64,000 nt of DNA from JAIEPW01 sp964471915 (GCA_964471915.1 CAYYID010000021.1:16741-80740); one strand, 5' to 3'; shown: positions 1 to 9,332, numbered from the stretch's first letter. Translations and numbers: made by a program. The notes: generated by a model from the sequence alone, not told the origin.

Positions 1-308
1 AGCTTGCGGCCGTCCGGACTCCAGGCCATGCCGAGGTAGGCGGACTTGAGCGCGATCCGCTGCGCCGGCTCTTCCGTCTTCGCGTCGATTACCACGGTGC
101 CGTGCGGATTGTAGCCCGAGTGCAATGCGACCAGCGCCTTGCCGTCCGGGGCCGTAGTGATGTTGAGGATCATGTCCTCCGTCGCGATGGATTTCCCCGC
201 CGGAGTGATCCGCCATCCGTTAGGCAGTTCGTAACCGCCGGGAATCGCCCGCGGCGTTTCCTGCCCCAGGAGGATTCCGAAACTCGTGACCATGGCCGCG
301 ATTCGCAT
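1..308 (-). CDS. Secreted propeller-like protein, 5' part only
   Basis: This is the first 102 codons of a leftward gene whose 3' end lies beyond the window edge. The predicted protein opens with a short hydrophobic leader (MRIAAMVTSFGILLGQ) followed by a stretch of the type GGYELPNGWRITPAGK. Later it has TTAPDGKALVALHSGYNP and MAWSPDGRKL, which look like successive blades of a YncE/lactonase-type beta-propeller with SPDGR signatures. In related bacteria this N-terminal pattern often belongs to a bifunctional YncE-like propeller plus alkaline-phosphatase-family protein, but the second half is not visible. The start is the ATG at 306-308; a second in-frame ATG five codons later is possible. Family assignment is inference. 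Confidence 0.55.
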   Translation of the reverse strand, partial: MRIAAMVTSFGILLGQETPRAIPGGYELPNGWRITPAGKSIATEDMILNITTAPDGKALVALHSGYNPHGTVVIDAKTEEPAQRIALKSAYLGMAWSPDGRK

Positions 309-537
309 GCGGCAAGCATACACGCGCGACGTTTCGATGAAGTAACAAACGGGAACGAACTGGGGCAGACGACTGGACCTCCACTGCCGACGAACTCCGG
401 GACCACCGTCTCCACTTGACCCTGCAACTACTTGCGGATATTCCTCAGAACTCTGCTCGCGCCCATCGCAAGAAGATGCAGGCGCGGCCACGGCCCGGCG
501 AGCGGGAGCAACATCGCCCAAACCGGGCGGAGCCCGG

Positions 538-3099
538 TTATTCGTGCCGCAACGCCGCCACGGGATCCACGCGCGAGGCGCGGCGCGCCGGCAGCCAGCT
601 CGCTAGCAGGAACACCCCCGCCAGCATTACCGGAGTCGCCAGGTACGTCGCCGGGTCGAACATCTCCAGCATGAAGAAGAACGATCCCGCGGCCTTCGAG
701 AGCGCCAGCGAGACCACGAGTCCGATCCCCAGACCCCACGCCATCTGCCGCGCCGCCCGTCCGAGGAACAGCCGGACGATGCCGCCAGGCGCGGCGCCCA
801 ACGCCAGCCGGACCCCAATTTCCTGGGTCCGCTGCGCCGCGACATAGGCCACCACGCCGTACAGCCCGGTCGCCGCCAGCAGCAGCGCGAGCGCGCCCAG
901 CGCGGCGGCGACGGACGCCGCGGCTTCGAACGGGAAGTTCTGCACGTTTCGCATGTCCTCGAGCGGCAAGGGCTGGCATGGCACCTCGAGCACCGCGGCG
1001 CGGCATACTTCATGCAGGCGCGGCACGGCGGCGTGGGCGCCGCCCGGCGCGCGCACCAGCACCGTCATCCGCGCGGCGTCCGCCGGGCGCGCGGGATAGT
1101 ACACCAGGCTGTCGTCGGCGCCCTGGAGCACCAGGCCCGACACGACATCCTTGGCGATGCCGACCACCTCGTAGCGTCCGGGACGCACCGGCTCCTCCGG
1201 CGCGTCGGGCTGGACATCGAGCCAGCGCCCGAGGGCGTCGCCGCCGGGAAACAGCTTGCGCGCCGTCCGCGCACTGATCACCGCCACGGGGGCGCCGCTG
1301 GTGGCCTCGGCCGCCGTGAAGGCGCGGCCGCGCTCCAGCGGCAGGGAAAGCGTCCGGAAGTACTCGGCGTCCACGACGTTGAACCGCAGATTCTCGATTA
1401 CGCCGCCGGACGCGACGCGCAGCCGCGACATGCTGCCGAATAACGGCGCGCGGTATGCCAGGCTCACGCCGGCAAGGAACGGGGCCTCATGGAGGCGCGG
1501 CAGCAAGGGCGCCGCCGGGCGCGAGATCCGCATCTCCGCGAGTTCCAACACCGGATACCCGATTGGGGCGCCGCTCAGTTTCTCCGCGCTGCGCGCCAGC
1601 AGGCCGGCGAGCACCAGCAACGACAGGCTCGCGGCCAGTTGCGCCACCAACAGCGCATCGCGCATCCGGCCGGACGACCCGCCGCCCTTGCGCCCTTCCC
1701 GCATGCCGCCCGCGAGCTCTGTCCGCGTGGTGACGAGTGCGGGAGCGAGGCCGAACGCGACGGCCGTGCCCAGCGCCAGGAGAACACCGTAGACGAAGAC
1801 CCGCCAGTCCAGAGTGACCGGCGTGGTCTGAAACCCGAGCTGGGCGAGGCCCGACATCACGTACCGTTGCAGCGGCGGCAACAGCCACCGCGTCAGCAGC
1901 AGGCCGGCCAGCGCCGCGGCGGTGGTCAACACCAGGCATTCGGTGAGCAACTGGCGGATCAGCCGCCAGCGCGAGGCGCCGAGCGCCACGCGTACCGTGA
2001 TTTCCTGCCGCCGCGCCGCGGCCCGCGCCAGCAGCAGGTTCGCCAGGTTGGCGCACGCGATCAGCAGCACCAGCAGGAAGGCGCCGAACACCGGCGCGGC
2101 GCCTGCCGCCAGCTCCGGACTGAACTCCTCCATGGTCGAGCGGGGTTTCAGCCGCAGGCGGACCAGGCGCTCGGCGGCGGGCGCCCCGTCGCTGAGCGGC
2201 GCGACCAGGGATTGCATCGCGGCAGCGGCTTCGGCTTCGGACAGGGAAGCACGGCGGATCCCCGCAACGCGCCACGGCCGCGCGTCCGGCTCGCTCACGC
2301 GCAGCGCCGCCGGAACGAACAGGTCCGGCAACAGCGGCTCCAGCCCCGTGAACTCGCGTGCGGTGACGCCGATGACCGTGTGCTTGCGGCCGCTGATCTC
2401 GATCACGCGGCCGAGGATCCCGGGAGCACCGTCGAACAAACGCTGCCAGCCCCAGTAGCTCAACACCGCCACCGGCTCGGCGTCCGGGCGGCCGCCCGCC
2501 GCGCCGAAACCGCGACCCTCGCGCAGGGCCACGCCCAGCGCAAGGAAGAAGTTCTCCGAAACGTAGTATCCGCTGGCGATCTTGCGCTGGGGTCCTTCGA
2601 GCGAGAACTGCTCGCCGGAGTAAGCGTACAGATCCTCGAAGGCCGGCTGCAGCCGGCGCAGTGTGCGGTATTCTTCCAGCGACCACCGGAATCGCGACTG
2701 CGTGCCGGCCAGTTGTCCTTCGATGTCGGTATTCCGGCCCGCGGCCCGCACCGGCAGCGGCCGGAGTACCCAGGTGCTGAAGAAGGTGAAGAGCGTGGTG
2801 TTGGCGGCCAGCGCCACAGCCAGCACCGCGATGGCCGTCAGCGCGAAAGCCGGGGTCTGGCGCAGCGTCCGGAACGCGAAGCGGACGTCTTTCGCGGCGT
2901 CCCGGAGCCAGGCAAAGGGATCCACATCGCGTACCCGATCCTTCGCCAGTTCCACCGGGCCAAACTCCACGCGGGCGCGAGCCCGGGCTTCCGCCGGGGA
3001 CAGCCCCTGGGCGGCGAACTCGCGCTCCAGTTGTTCGAGGTGAAACCGCATCTCGCGGTCGAGCGACCGCTCCCATTGCCGCTTCCGAAGCCAGTTCAT
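538..3099 (-). CDS. ADOP-type orphan ABC transporter permease (with permease prefix domain)
   Basis: The product of 853 aa is a MacB/FtsX-like permease of the acidobacterial duplicated orphan permease (ADOP) class. Residues 1-50 form the charged prefix domain seen in PadR-linked members (RSLDREMRFHLEQLEREFAAQG). Then come a membrane segment near 80-105, a periplasmic MacB-core domain, and the FtsX segment with LLIACANLANLLLARAAAR and EITVRVALGASRWRLIRQLL. The whole unit repeats in the second half, ending with YVAAQRTQEIGVRLALGA and WLPARRASRVDPVAALRHE. No ATPase gene is adjacent, as is usual for this family. The gene sits 3 bp downstream of the PadR gene, so the two are probably co-transcribed. 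Substrate is unknown. Confidence 0.93.
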   Translation of the reverse strand: MNWLRKRQWERSLDREMRFHLEQLEREFAAQGLSPAEARARARVEFGPVELAKDRVRDVDPFAWLRDAAKDVRFAFRTLRQTPAFALTAIAVLAVALAANTTLFTFFSTWVLRPLPVRAAGRNTDIEGQLAGTQSRFRWSLEEYRTLRRLQPAFEDLYAYSGEQFSLEGPQRKIASGYYVSENFFLALGVALREGRGFGAAGGRPDAEPVAVLSYWGWQRLFDGAPGILGRVIEISGRKHTVIGVTAREFTGLEPLLPDLFVPAALRVSEPDARPWRVAGIRRASLSEAEAAAAMQSLVAPLSDGAPAAERLVRLRLKPRSTMEEFSPELAAGAAPVFGAFLLVLLIACANLANLLLARAAARRQEITVRVALGASRWRLIRQLLTECLVLTTAAALAGLLLTRWLLPPLQRYVMSGLAQLGFQTTPVTLDWRVFVYGVLLALGTAVAFGLAPALVTTRTELAGGMREGRKGGGSSGRMRDALLVAQLAASLSLLVLAGLLARSAEKLSGAPIGYPVLELAEMRISRPAAPLLPRLHEAPFLAGVSLAYRAPLFGSMSRLRVASGGVIENLRFNVVDAEYFRTLSLPLERGRAFTAAEATSGAPVAVISARTARKLFPGGDALGRWLDVQPDAPEEPVRPGRYEVVGIAKDVVSGLVLQGADDSLVYYPARPADAARMTVLVRAPGGAHAAVPRLHEVCRAAVLEVPCQPLPLEDMRNVQNFPFEAAASVAAALGALALLLAATGLYGVVAYVAAQRTQEIGVRLALGAAPGGIVRLFLGRAARQMAWGLGIGLVVSLALSKAAGSFFFMLEMFDPATYLATPVMLAGVFLLASWLPARRASRVDPVAALRHE

Positions 3100-3102
3100 G
3101 GC

Positions 3103-3456
3103 TTACTCCCCCGCCTCCAGCACGAAGTTGATGGCCGTGCACAGCCGCTGCCAGCTCTCGGTTTCTGCCGTCAGCTGGCGGCGTCCGTCGGCGGTCAGAC
3201 TGTAGAACTTGGCGTCGTGTCCGGTGTCAGCCTGCTTCCAGGCGGCCTTGAGCCAGCCCTTCTTCTCCAGGCGGTACAGCGCGGGGTACAACGATCCCTG
3301 CCGCACATCGAGCATCTCGCGCGAGAGCTGACGGAGCCGCTGGACGATCCCGTAGCCGTGGAGCGGCCCGAGGGCGAGGGTCTTGAGGATCAGGAGGTCG
3401 AGGGTGCCCTGGAGGAGGGCGGCCTCGGCGGATTCTTGCCTAGGCATTCTAGACAT
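3103..3456 (-). CDS. PadR-family transcriptional regulator (acidobacterial type)
   Basis: A 117-aa winged-helix protein. The core LLQGTLDLLILKTLALGPLHGYGI is followed by MLDVRQGSLYPALYRLEKKGWL and KFYSLTADGRRQL, the canonical PadR helix-turn-helix and wing. It belongs to the acidobacterial PadR subgroup found beside ADOP permeases, and it lies immediately upstream of one here, with 3 bp between its stop and the permease start. It probably represses this two-gene operon by binding the TGCCTAG/TCTAGA repeats overlapping its own 5' end. The start is ambiguous: the first ATG ends at 3456, and a second at 3447 would give the more typical MPRQ start. Neither has a clear Shine-Dalgarno. Confidence 0.93.
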   Translation of the reverse strand: MSRMPRQESAEAALLQGTLDLLILKTLALGPLHGYGIVQRLRQLSREMLDVRQGSLYPALYRLEKKGWLKAAWKQADTGHDAKFYSLTADGRRQLTAETESWQRLCTAINFVLEAGE

Positions 3457-3477
3457 AGCATGCGCCCAGATGCCTAG
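3437..3477. promoter_or_regulatory. Candidate PadR operator cluster
   Basis: Three CTAG-centred sites overlap the start of the padR-like gene: the perfect palindrome TGCCTAGGCA (3437-3446), TCTAGA within TTCTAGACAT (3448-3453), and a second TGCCTAG (3471-3477). Spaced CTAG palindromes on the regulator's own promoter are what an autoregulated PadR would need. Binding is inferred, not shown. Confidence 0.45.
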
Positions 3478-3496
3478 CTTGTCAAGGCATTCCCTC

Positions 3497-3750
3497 GAAA
3501 ACCCGGGACAGTTCCGAGTTTTCCGGTTTCCGCCTCCGTTGAGCCGCAGTCCCGGGGTGATCCACTATTCTTTTCAGTGTCATACGGCGATCGGGCCGGC
3601 CCGCGGACCGTCGATCGAGGCGGGTAATCCGGAACTGTCCCGGGTTTTTACAATTGGGCGCGACTCACATCCTGCGGTCGGCTTAAGGCCTTCTTCTCAG
3701 CAAGATAGGCGCCCACGAAATCCGGGCACCTGGAACTGTCCCGGGTTTTG
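3497..3750. repeat. Composite REP-like repeat, copy 1 (three units)
   Basis: Three copies of a roughly 25-bp motif built around ACCCGGGACAGTTCC lie at 3497-3526 (forward), 3626-3651 (reverse complement) and 3729-3750 (reverse complement). Each is followed by a run of T or preceded by A. The first two are head-to-head and span 155 bp. The linkers contain TTTTCA followed shortly by ATACGGCGA. The third unit ends just before the downstream gene. The same three-unit arrangement recurs at 5458-5730, so this is a dispersed element rather than a chance palindrome. The style fits REP sequences mobilised by Y1/RAYT transposases, but no transposase gene is present. Confidence 0.75.
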
Positions 3751-3792
3751 TGCCGGCGAAAGCGGCGCATGGGAGCGTGGAATAATGCTCCG

Positions 3793-5442
3793 GTGCGCTC
3801 GCTCTTTCTTCTTCTCACATGGGCCTCGAGTCTGCCGGCGGACACCGTTTTTCTCTTCTCCCTCGACGGATTGGGCCACCGGATCTTCGAGCAGGCTCCG
3901 TTTGCCCGGCGGTTGACGGCGCTCCGCCAACTGGCCGCCCGCGGCGCTCAGGCCGACGGCATCATTCCTGCCTTCCCCTCGACGACCGCGAACTCCCACG
4001 CCGCCTTGTGGACCGGTGTGCACGGCGATGTCTCGCACATTACCGCCAACCGGATGCCCGCGCTGCCGCGTGAGGAGCACACCTTCCTCGATCGCGCTAA
4101 CGGCTTCGGCGCTGAACAACTGGCCGCCGAGCCCCTGTGGGTAACCGCCGGCCGGCAAGGCAGGAAGGCGGTCGCCTACCAGGCGACGCAGATGCTGCCG
4201 TTCCACAACCGCAACACGCACCCGAACGCCGTGACCCTCAACGGCTACCAGTCGCGGCAGCTCGCGCCGCACACCGTGGTGCGCAGCAAGGACCTGGCCT
4301 GGAACCCGAATGGGTCATTCACGCTGAAACACGGCGAGGTCACGTTGCGGGGCCGGCGCGAGCGAAACGGCCTGAGCATCGAAGGGGTACGCGTTCGCGT
4401 GGGGCCCGCCGAGGACGGTCCGCCAGGAAAACGCGCGTTGGCGCGCCGCTTCAGCGCGGGCCTGTATCTGGAGCAACCGGTGCCCGCGGTCATCTACTTT
4501 CGCTTGTTTGAGTACTCCAGCCAGGATCTGCTGCTGTACGTTTCTCCGATTCATGAGACGGCGGTCCGCGGCGCGGACGCCGCCGCGTTGCTCACCGCCG
4601 GCGGCGTATTGAGCAACAACGGCTATAGCGGACCCCTGCTGAGCGCCGCGCAAGCGATGGAGACGGTGGAACTCGCCGCGCGGCAAAACGCCGCGCAGGT
4701 GGCCTGGCTCCACCGGCAGCACCGCCCGCATCTCCTGATCGGCTACATCCCGTTTCTGGACAGTGCGGAGCACGATTACCTCGGCCTCTACGAGCGCGGC
4801 GATGCCCAGGCGCGCCTGGTGCTGGAATGGACTGCCGCCACCGTGAACTGGTGGGTGGAGCAAATGCTGGCGCTCGGTGGACGGAGGGATCACTTCGTGT
4901 TCACGGCGGACCACGGCATGGCGCCAACCTACCGGCTGGTGAACGTCAACGAAGCGTTGCGGCGCGCCGGCCTGGGCGACCACGCCGTCCACGTCTACAA
5001 CTCGGTGCTGATCAATACGACCGACTGGAAGGGCGGAACGGTCAACGACCGGCAGGCCATGCGAGCCCGGGTGCAGGCCGCTCTCGAGGCGGTGCGCGAC
5101 CCGGCGCCAGTGTTCACGGCGTTCTTCACGCCGGAGGAGCATGGGGCGCGCTACGGGATTGGCGGCCCGGCCGCGAGCGATCTGTACTTCGACTTGGCTC
5201 CCGGCTACTACGTTCGGGACGACCGGGGTGAACTGTTCCCAACCCTCCGCCGTCCCGGAGGAAATCACGGTTACCCGCCCGACCGGGAGGACATGCTGGC
5301 GGTGCTGCTGGCCGCCGGACCGCGGATTCGGCCGGGGACCCGGTGGCCGAGGCTTCGTAGCCTGGATGTTGCGCCGCTGGTGAGTGACCTGGCCGGGATC
5401 TCCCCGCCCGCGCAATCGCAAGGGAAGAGCCCGCTCCGGTAG
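3793..5442 (+). CDS. Secreted type I phosphodiesterase / alkaline-phosphatase-superfamily hydrolase
   Basis: A secreted metallohydrolase of about 549 aa. From the GTG at 3793 the protein starts VRSLFLLLTWASSLPADT, a clean signal peptide. FLFSLDGLGHRIFE supplies the first metal-binding Asp. PSTTANSHAALWTG holds the nucleophilic Thr, in the usual FPS-T-x-x-N context of nucleotide pyrophosphatase/phosphodiesterase-like enzymes. FLDSAEHDYLG and FTADHGMAPTYR supply further metal ligands, and GGNHGYPP the last His. Substrate is unknown. In-frame starts upstream (TTG 3748, ATG 3769) would run into the REP unit and lack a leader. A TGGAAT box ends 9 bp before the GTG, supporting it. The gene is bracketed on both sides by the same repeat element. 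Confidence 0.85.
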   Translation: MRSLFLLLTWASSLPADTVFLFSLDGLGHRIFEQAPFARRLTALRQLAARGAQADGIIPAFPSTTANSHAALWTGVHGDVSHITANRMPALPREEHTFLDRANGFGAEQLAAEPLWVTAGRQGRKAVAYQATQMLPFHNRNTHPNAVTLNGYQSRQLAPHTVVRSKDLAWNPNGSFTLKHGEVTLRGRRERNGLSIEGVRVRVGPAEDGPPGKRALARRFSAGLYLEQPVPAVIYFRLFEYSSQDLLLYVSPIHETAVRGADAAALLTAGGVLSNNGYSGPLLSAAQAMETVELAARQNAAQVAWLHRQHRPHLLIGYIPFLDSAEHDYLGLYERGDAQARLVLEWTAATVNWWVEQMLALGGRRDHFVFTADHGMAPTYRLVNVNEALRRAGLGDHAVHVYNSVLINTTDWKGGTVNDRQAMRARVQAALEAVRDPAPVFTAFFTPEEHGARYGIGGPAASDLYFDLAPGYYVRDDRGELFPTLRRPGGNHGYPPDREDMLAVLLAAGPRIRPGTRWPRLRSLDVAPLVSDLAGISPPAQSQGKSPLR

Positions 5443-5457
5443 GTCGCCGCCTCCGCC

Positions 5458-5730
5458 GAAACCAGGGACAGTTCCGGGTTTTCCGATTTCGCCCGGACCG
5501 AGCCGATGCGTTGATGAGGTTCGGCTTTCTTTTTCAATATTTTGCGGTGATTCTCCCGGGCCGGCCAGCCGGAGAGGAAGTCCGGAAATCCGGAACTGTC
5601 CCTGGTTTTTACAAATCGACGCGCGAGAAGCACTTAGCGGGAACTTTCCGGAAGAACCATCTTGTTTTCAAAGGTATACGGCGAGTCGCCCAGAGACAGG
5701 AACTGGAAAACCCGGAACTGTCCCGGGTTT
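5458..5730. repeat. Composite REP-like repeat, copy 2 (three units)
   Basis: Second copy of the element at 3497-3750. Units lie at 5458-5485 (forward), 5587-5612 (reverse complement) and 5707-5730 (reverse complement). The first two again span exactly 155 bp. The linkers are diverged but share landmarks with copy 1, such as GAGCCG, a CTTTCTTTTTCA-like tract, GGGCCGGCC and TATACGGCGA. The last unit abuts the stop codon of the leftward permease gene at 5731, so it may also serve as a transcript-end hairpin. Confidence 0.75.
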
Positions 5731-8211
5731 CTACTCGTAGCGCAGCGCGATCATCGGATCGATCTTCGTGGCCCGGCGAGCCGGGAAATACCCGGCGGCG
5801 AGTGCGATCACCGAAAGCAACAGCGTCGCGCCCGCCAGCGACCACGCGTCGTTCTCCGAGATCCGGTACAGAAGGCTCTTCACATAGCGGGTCAGGAACA
5901 GCGCCGCCGGCAACGCGATCGCGACGCCGAGCGCCGTCAGCAGCGCGACCTCCTTCAGCACCATCCCGAGCACCACGCCCCGCGACGCCCCCAGCGCCAT
6001 CCGGACCCCGATCTCGCGCGTCCGTCGCGCCACGCTGTACGCCATCACCCCGTAGAGTCCGATGGCTGCCAGCACCGTGGCCAGGAACCCGGCCGACGCC
6101 GCGAGCGTCGCGATGATCCGCTCCACAAACAGCGTGTCTTCGATGGTCCGCTGCATCGTTCGCAGCCGGAACACCGGCAGGTTCGCATCGGCCCGGCGGA
6201 CTTCTTCGCGCAACAAGCCGCCCAGCTTCGCCGGATCCCCGGCCGTGCGCACGAGGAACGTCAGCTCGCCGAGGTCCTTGTCCTGCATGTACGGGATGTA
6301 GGTCTGACGGGGCGGCTCCTGGGCCATCCCCGAATACTTGGTATTGCCGACCACGCCCACGATCTCGATATCCGGTTTGCCGTCCCCGTAGCCGAACTTC
6401 CTGCCGAGCGGGTTCTCGTTCTTAAAGAAGTACTCGGCGAACTTCTGGTTCACGATGGCGACGCGCGGCGCGCCCAGCGCGTCTTTGGCGGTGAAGTCCC
6501 GCCCCGCGAGCAGCGGTACTCCCAGCGCCTGGTAAAAGCCCGGCGACACGCTGTTGAAATGGGGATTGCGGTCTTCGCCTTCCTTAACCTGGTAGCCCTC
6601 GACGTTCACGGTAGCGATGCTGCTGTCGCCCGCGAGCGGCGTGGACTGCGCCAGGCCCACGCCAGTGACGCCCGGCAAGGACCGGAACCGCTCCTGAAGC
6701 TGTTCGTAGAGCCTCACCATCGCCGGCTGCTGGTAACCGTTCAGCAGCGGATCGATGGCGAAGGTGATGAGGCTCTCGGTGCGGAACCCGGGATTGACGT
6801 TCTTCAGCGCGAACAGACTGCGGGCGAACAGTCCCGCGGCGATCAGCAGCAGCAGGCTGAGCGCCACCTGCGCGGTCACCAGCGTCTTGCGCAGCCGCAC
6901 CTGCCCGCCGCCCGTGCCGGCACTCTGCGCCGCGTCCTTCAGCGTCGGCGCCAGGCTGGGGCGGGTCGCCTGCAAAGCCGGCACCAGCCCAAAAAAGATT
7001 GCGCTCAACAGGCTGAGCACGAAGGCAAACCCGAGAATGCGGTAATCGGGGACCGCGGAGAGGTCTGCCAGGAACGTTCCGGGCGGGATATTCCTCAGGA
7101 TTGCGTCGAGAGCCCATTGGGCGATCAGGATGCCCGCCACGCCGCTGCCCAGCGACAGCAGCAGGCTCTCGGTCATGAGTTGGCGGACCAGATCGCTCCG
7201 CGAAGCCCCCAGCGCGAGCCGGACCGCGATCTCCTTCTGGCGCGACGTGGCCCGCGCCAGCAGCAGGTTCGCCACGTTGGCGCACGCGATCAGCAGCACG
7301 ATGCCGACCATCGCGGTCAACAGGATCAGCGGACGCGCGGCTTCGTCCCGCGCTTCGGTGCGGCCCTGGCCGCCCGGCGCCAGCGTCACCGCCTTCTCGG
7401 AATACCGCTTGATGAAGTTCGGACGGTCGATCCCGAAGGTCTTCACTTCGTCGGTGAAGATGGCGCGAACGGTGGGCGCCAGGCCGGTCTGCGCCTGTTC
7501 GCGGGTGAGCCCCGGCTTCACGCGCGCCACGATGTTCAGCCACCAGGAGCGGCGCTCTTCGAGATCTTTGGGGACCGTCGGTGTGATCTGCGGCTTCATC
7601 GCCATCGGGATGTAAACTTCGGGAGCGAAGGTCGGGTCCAAACCGCGGAACCGTTCCTCGACTACGCCCAGCACGGTGAACGGCAGCCCGTTCAGGCGAA
7701 TGGTGTCATTCACGATGTTCTTGTTGCCGCCGAAGCGCCGCTGCCAGTAACCGTGGGAAAGCACCACCACGGGGTGGCCTCCCGGCGTAACATCGTCCTC
7801 GGGTGTCAGCAAGCGTCCGGCGTGCGCGCGGACCCCCAGGACTTCGAAATAGTTCCCCGTGGCGAGGACCCCGTACGCCCGGTCGGTCTGGTCGCCGTGG
7901 CGGAGACTGGCGGCGACAGCGAAGAACCCGAGCACGCCCGAGAACACCTGGTTCCGACCCCGGATCTCGCGGTACTGCGGATAGGAGAAGGCGTTGGAAT
8001 TCGCCAGACGTCCCGAGTACGGGCCGCCGGCCTTGAGGTAGACCAGTTCGCCAGGGTCCTTCACCGGCAGCAGCCGCAGCAGGGTGTGGTCAAACAGCGT
8101 GAAGATGGCCGTGTTGGCGCCGATGCCGAGCGCGATGGAGAGCATCGCAATGGCGGTGAACAGAGGGCTTTTGCTAAGGCTGCGGAGCGCGAACCGGAAA
8201 TCCTTTAGCAT
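5731..8211 (-). CDS. ADOP-type orphan ABC transporter permease
   Basis: About 826 aa from the ATG at 8211 (MLKDFRFALRSLSKSPLFTA); a GTG seven codons earlier is possible. A membrane segment near 20-40 (ALGIGANTAIFTLFDH) leads into a MacB-core periplasmic domain. The FtsX region follows (IVLLIACANVANLLLARATSR, EIAVRLALGASRSDLVRQLM), and the second half duplicates this plan, ending FPARRATKIDPMIALRYE. Unlike the copy at 538-3099 it lacks the prefix domain and has no PadR neighbour. No ATPase is encoded nearby. The family is common in Acidobacteria, and its substrates are unknown (efflux or envelope remodelling by analogy with MacB). Confidence 0.93.
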   Translation of the reverse strand: MLKDFRFALRSLSKSPLFTAIAMLSIALGIGANTAIFTLFDHTLLRLLPVKDPGELVYLKAGGPYSGRLANSNAFSYPQYREIRGRNQVFSGVLGFFAVAASLRHGDQTDRAYGVLATGNYFEVLGVRAHAGRLLTPEDDVTPGGHPVVVLSHGYWQRRFGGNKNIVNDTIRLNGLPFTVLGVVEERFRGLDPTFAPEVYIPMAMKPQITPTVPKDLEERRSWWLNIVARVKPGLTREQAQTGLAPTVRAIFTDEVKTFGIDRPNFIKRYSEKAVTLAPGGQGRTEARDEAARPLILLTAMVGIVLLIACANVANLLLARATSRQKEIAVRLALGASRSDLVRQLMTESLLLSLGSGVAGILIAQWALDAILRNIPPGTFLADLSAVPDYRILGFAFVLSLLSAIFFGLVPALQATRPSLAPTLKDAAQSAGTGGGQVRLRKTLVTAQVALSLLLLIAAGLFARSLFALKNVNPGFRTESLITFAIDPLLNGYQQPAMVRLYEQLQERFRSLPGVTGVGLAQSTPLAGDSSIATVNVEGYQVKEGEDRNPHFNSVSPGFYQALGVPLLAGRDFTAKDALGAPRVAIVNQKFAEYFFKNENPLGRKFGYGDGKPDIEIVGVVGNTKYSGMAQEPPRQTYIPYMQDKDLGELTFLVRTAGDPAKLGGLLREEVRRADANLPVFRLRTMQRTIEDTLFVERIIATLAASAGFLATVLAAIGLYGVMAYSVARRTREIGVRMALGASRGVVLGMVLKEVALLTALGVAIALPAALFLTRYVKSLLYRISENDAWSLAGATLLLSVIALAAGYFPARRATKIDPMIALRYE

Positions 8212-8438
8212 GTCAGGAGTTTCCTGGTGCACTTCTCTCTCCGCCTCAAGCAGCAGAAAAGAAACAGCTTAGAACCGGCGCACTGTCCGTTTTTGGGACG
8301 GTGCCGTCCGCGTCGGATGGCAGACCGCCTCTGAGCGTTCGATGCGCAGCAGCGTCCCGCAATGGCCGGGGCGGGCCGTAAGAAAACGGCGATAGCGCCG
8401 TCTCTCCAGCAAGCCCGGTATCCTGGTACTTGCGACCC

Positions 8439-9332
8439 ATGAACAAGCTTCTGCTCGCCGCCGCGGCGCTCGCGCTCGCGGCGTGCCACATGAAACCGAC
8501 CAGCCTGCGGATCGACCCCGCGCTGGCAACGATCGTTCCGCCCGACACCACCATCCTGGTGGGCGCGAAGCTGGACAAGCTGCGCGACACCGAGATCTAC
8601 AAGAAGTACTTTCGCGATGCGAAGTTCGCGCCGCTCGACGAGTTCCAGAAACGCACCGGGCTGGACGCCCGGAAGGACCTCTGGGAGATCCTGCTGGCCT
8701 CGAACGGCAAGGATGGCGTGATCCTGGCGCGCGGGCGTTTCTCGGAGGGCGAACTGGAGCCGCGGCTGCAGGCCGAGGGCGCGACGCGCTTCACCTACAA
8801 GGGCCGGAACCTGTACGGCAATGACGAGGCGGTGGCGACATCGCTGAATATGAGCACGTGGATCGTGGGGCCGACGGCGGCGGTGAAGCGGCTGATCGAC
8901 GAGCAGAACACGGGGCGGCTGGGGATCCCGCAGGCGCTGCAGACGGTGGTGGCGACGATCCCGTACGATACGCAGTTCTGGGCGGTGTATGGCGGCGGCG
9001 CGGTGAACCTGGGCCTGCCGGAGCGCGGGTTCCTGGGCAATGCGGACAAGCTGGTGCGCTCCGTGCAGACGGGGACCTTCGCGGCCAACGTGTCGAGCGG
9101 GCTGGACCTGAAAATCGCCGGGACCTGCGACACGGACGCCAACGCGAAGCAGGTGCACGATGCGCTGAAGGCGCTGGTGGGGATCGGGCGGCTGTCGACG
9201 CCGCAGGATCAGCCGGAACTGCTGAAGCTATGGGACGGCATCGTGGTGGTGCAGGATCAGCAGCAGGTGCGGCTGACGACGGTGATCCCCCTGGAGCGCA
9301 TGGAGCGGTTCCTGAAGCTGTTCCAGCGATAA
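8439..9332 (+). CDS. Putative lipoprotein, unknown function
   Basis: A 297-aa protein starting MNKLLLAAAALALAACHM, a signal peptide with the lipobox LAAC, so it is probably lipid-anchored in the envelope. The mature part begins with IDPALATIVPPDTTILVGAKLDKLRDTEIYKKYF and continues as a mixed alpha/beta protein without a motif I recognise. It has features of DUF-type proteins in which model-like segments (WIVGPTAAVKRLID, TGTFAANVSSGLDLKIAG) alternate. The ATG at 8439 is chosen because the leader begins there; a TTG three codons earlier adds nothing. The gene is divergent from the permease upstream and is followed 30 bp later by a propeller gene on the same strand. Confidence 0.8.
   Translation: MNKLLLAAAALALAACHMKPTSLRIDPALATIVPPDTTILVGAKLDKLRDTEIYKKYFRDAKFAPLDEFQKRTGLDARKDLWEILLASNGKDGVILARGRFSEGELEPRLQAEGATRFTYKGRNLYGNDEAVATSLNMSTWIVGPTAAVKRLIDEQNTGRLGIPQALQTVVATIPYDTQFWAVYGGGAVNLGLPERGFLGNADKLVRSVQTGTFAANVSSGLDLKIAGTCDTDANAKQVHDALKALVGIGRLSTPQDQPELLKLWDGIVVVQDQQQVRLTTVIPLERMERFLKLFQR

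Noticed and set aside
1489..3477. Large rightward frame opposite the first ADOP permease and PadR genes
   Set aside because: It spans two well-supported genes on the other strand and has Arg/Gln-rich noise without domains.
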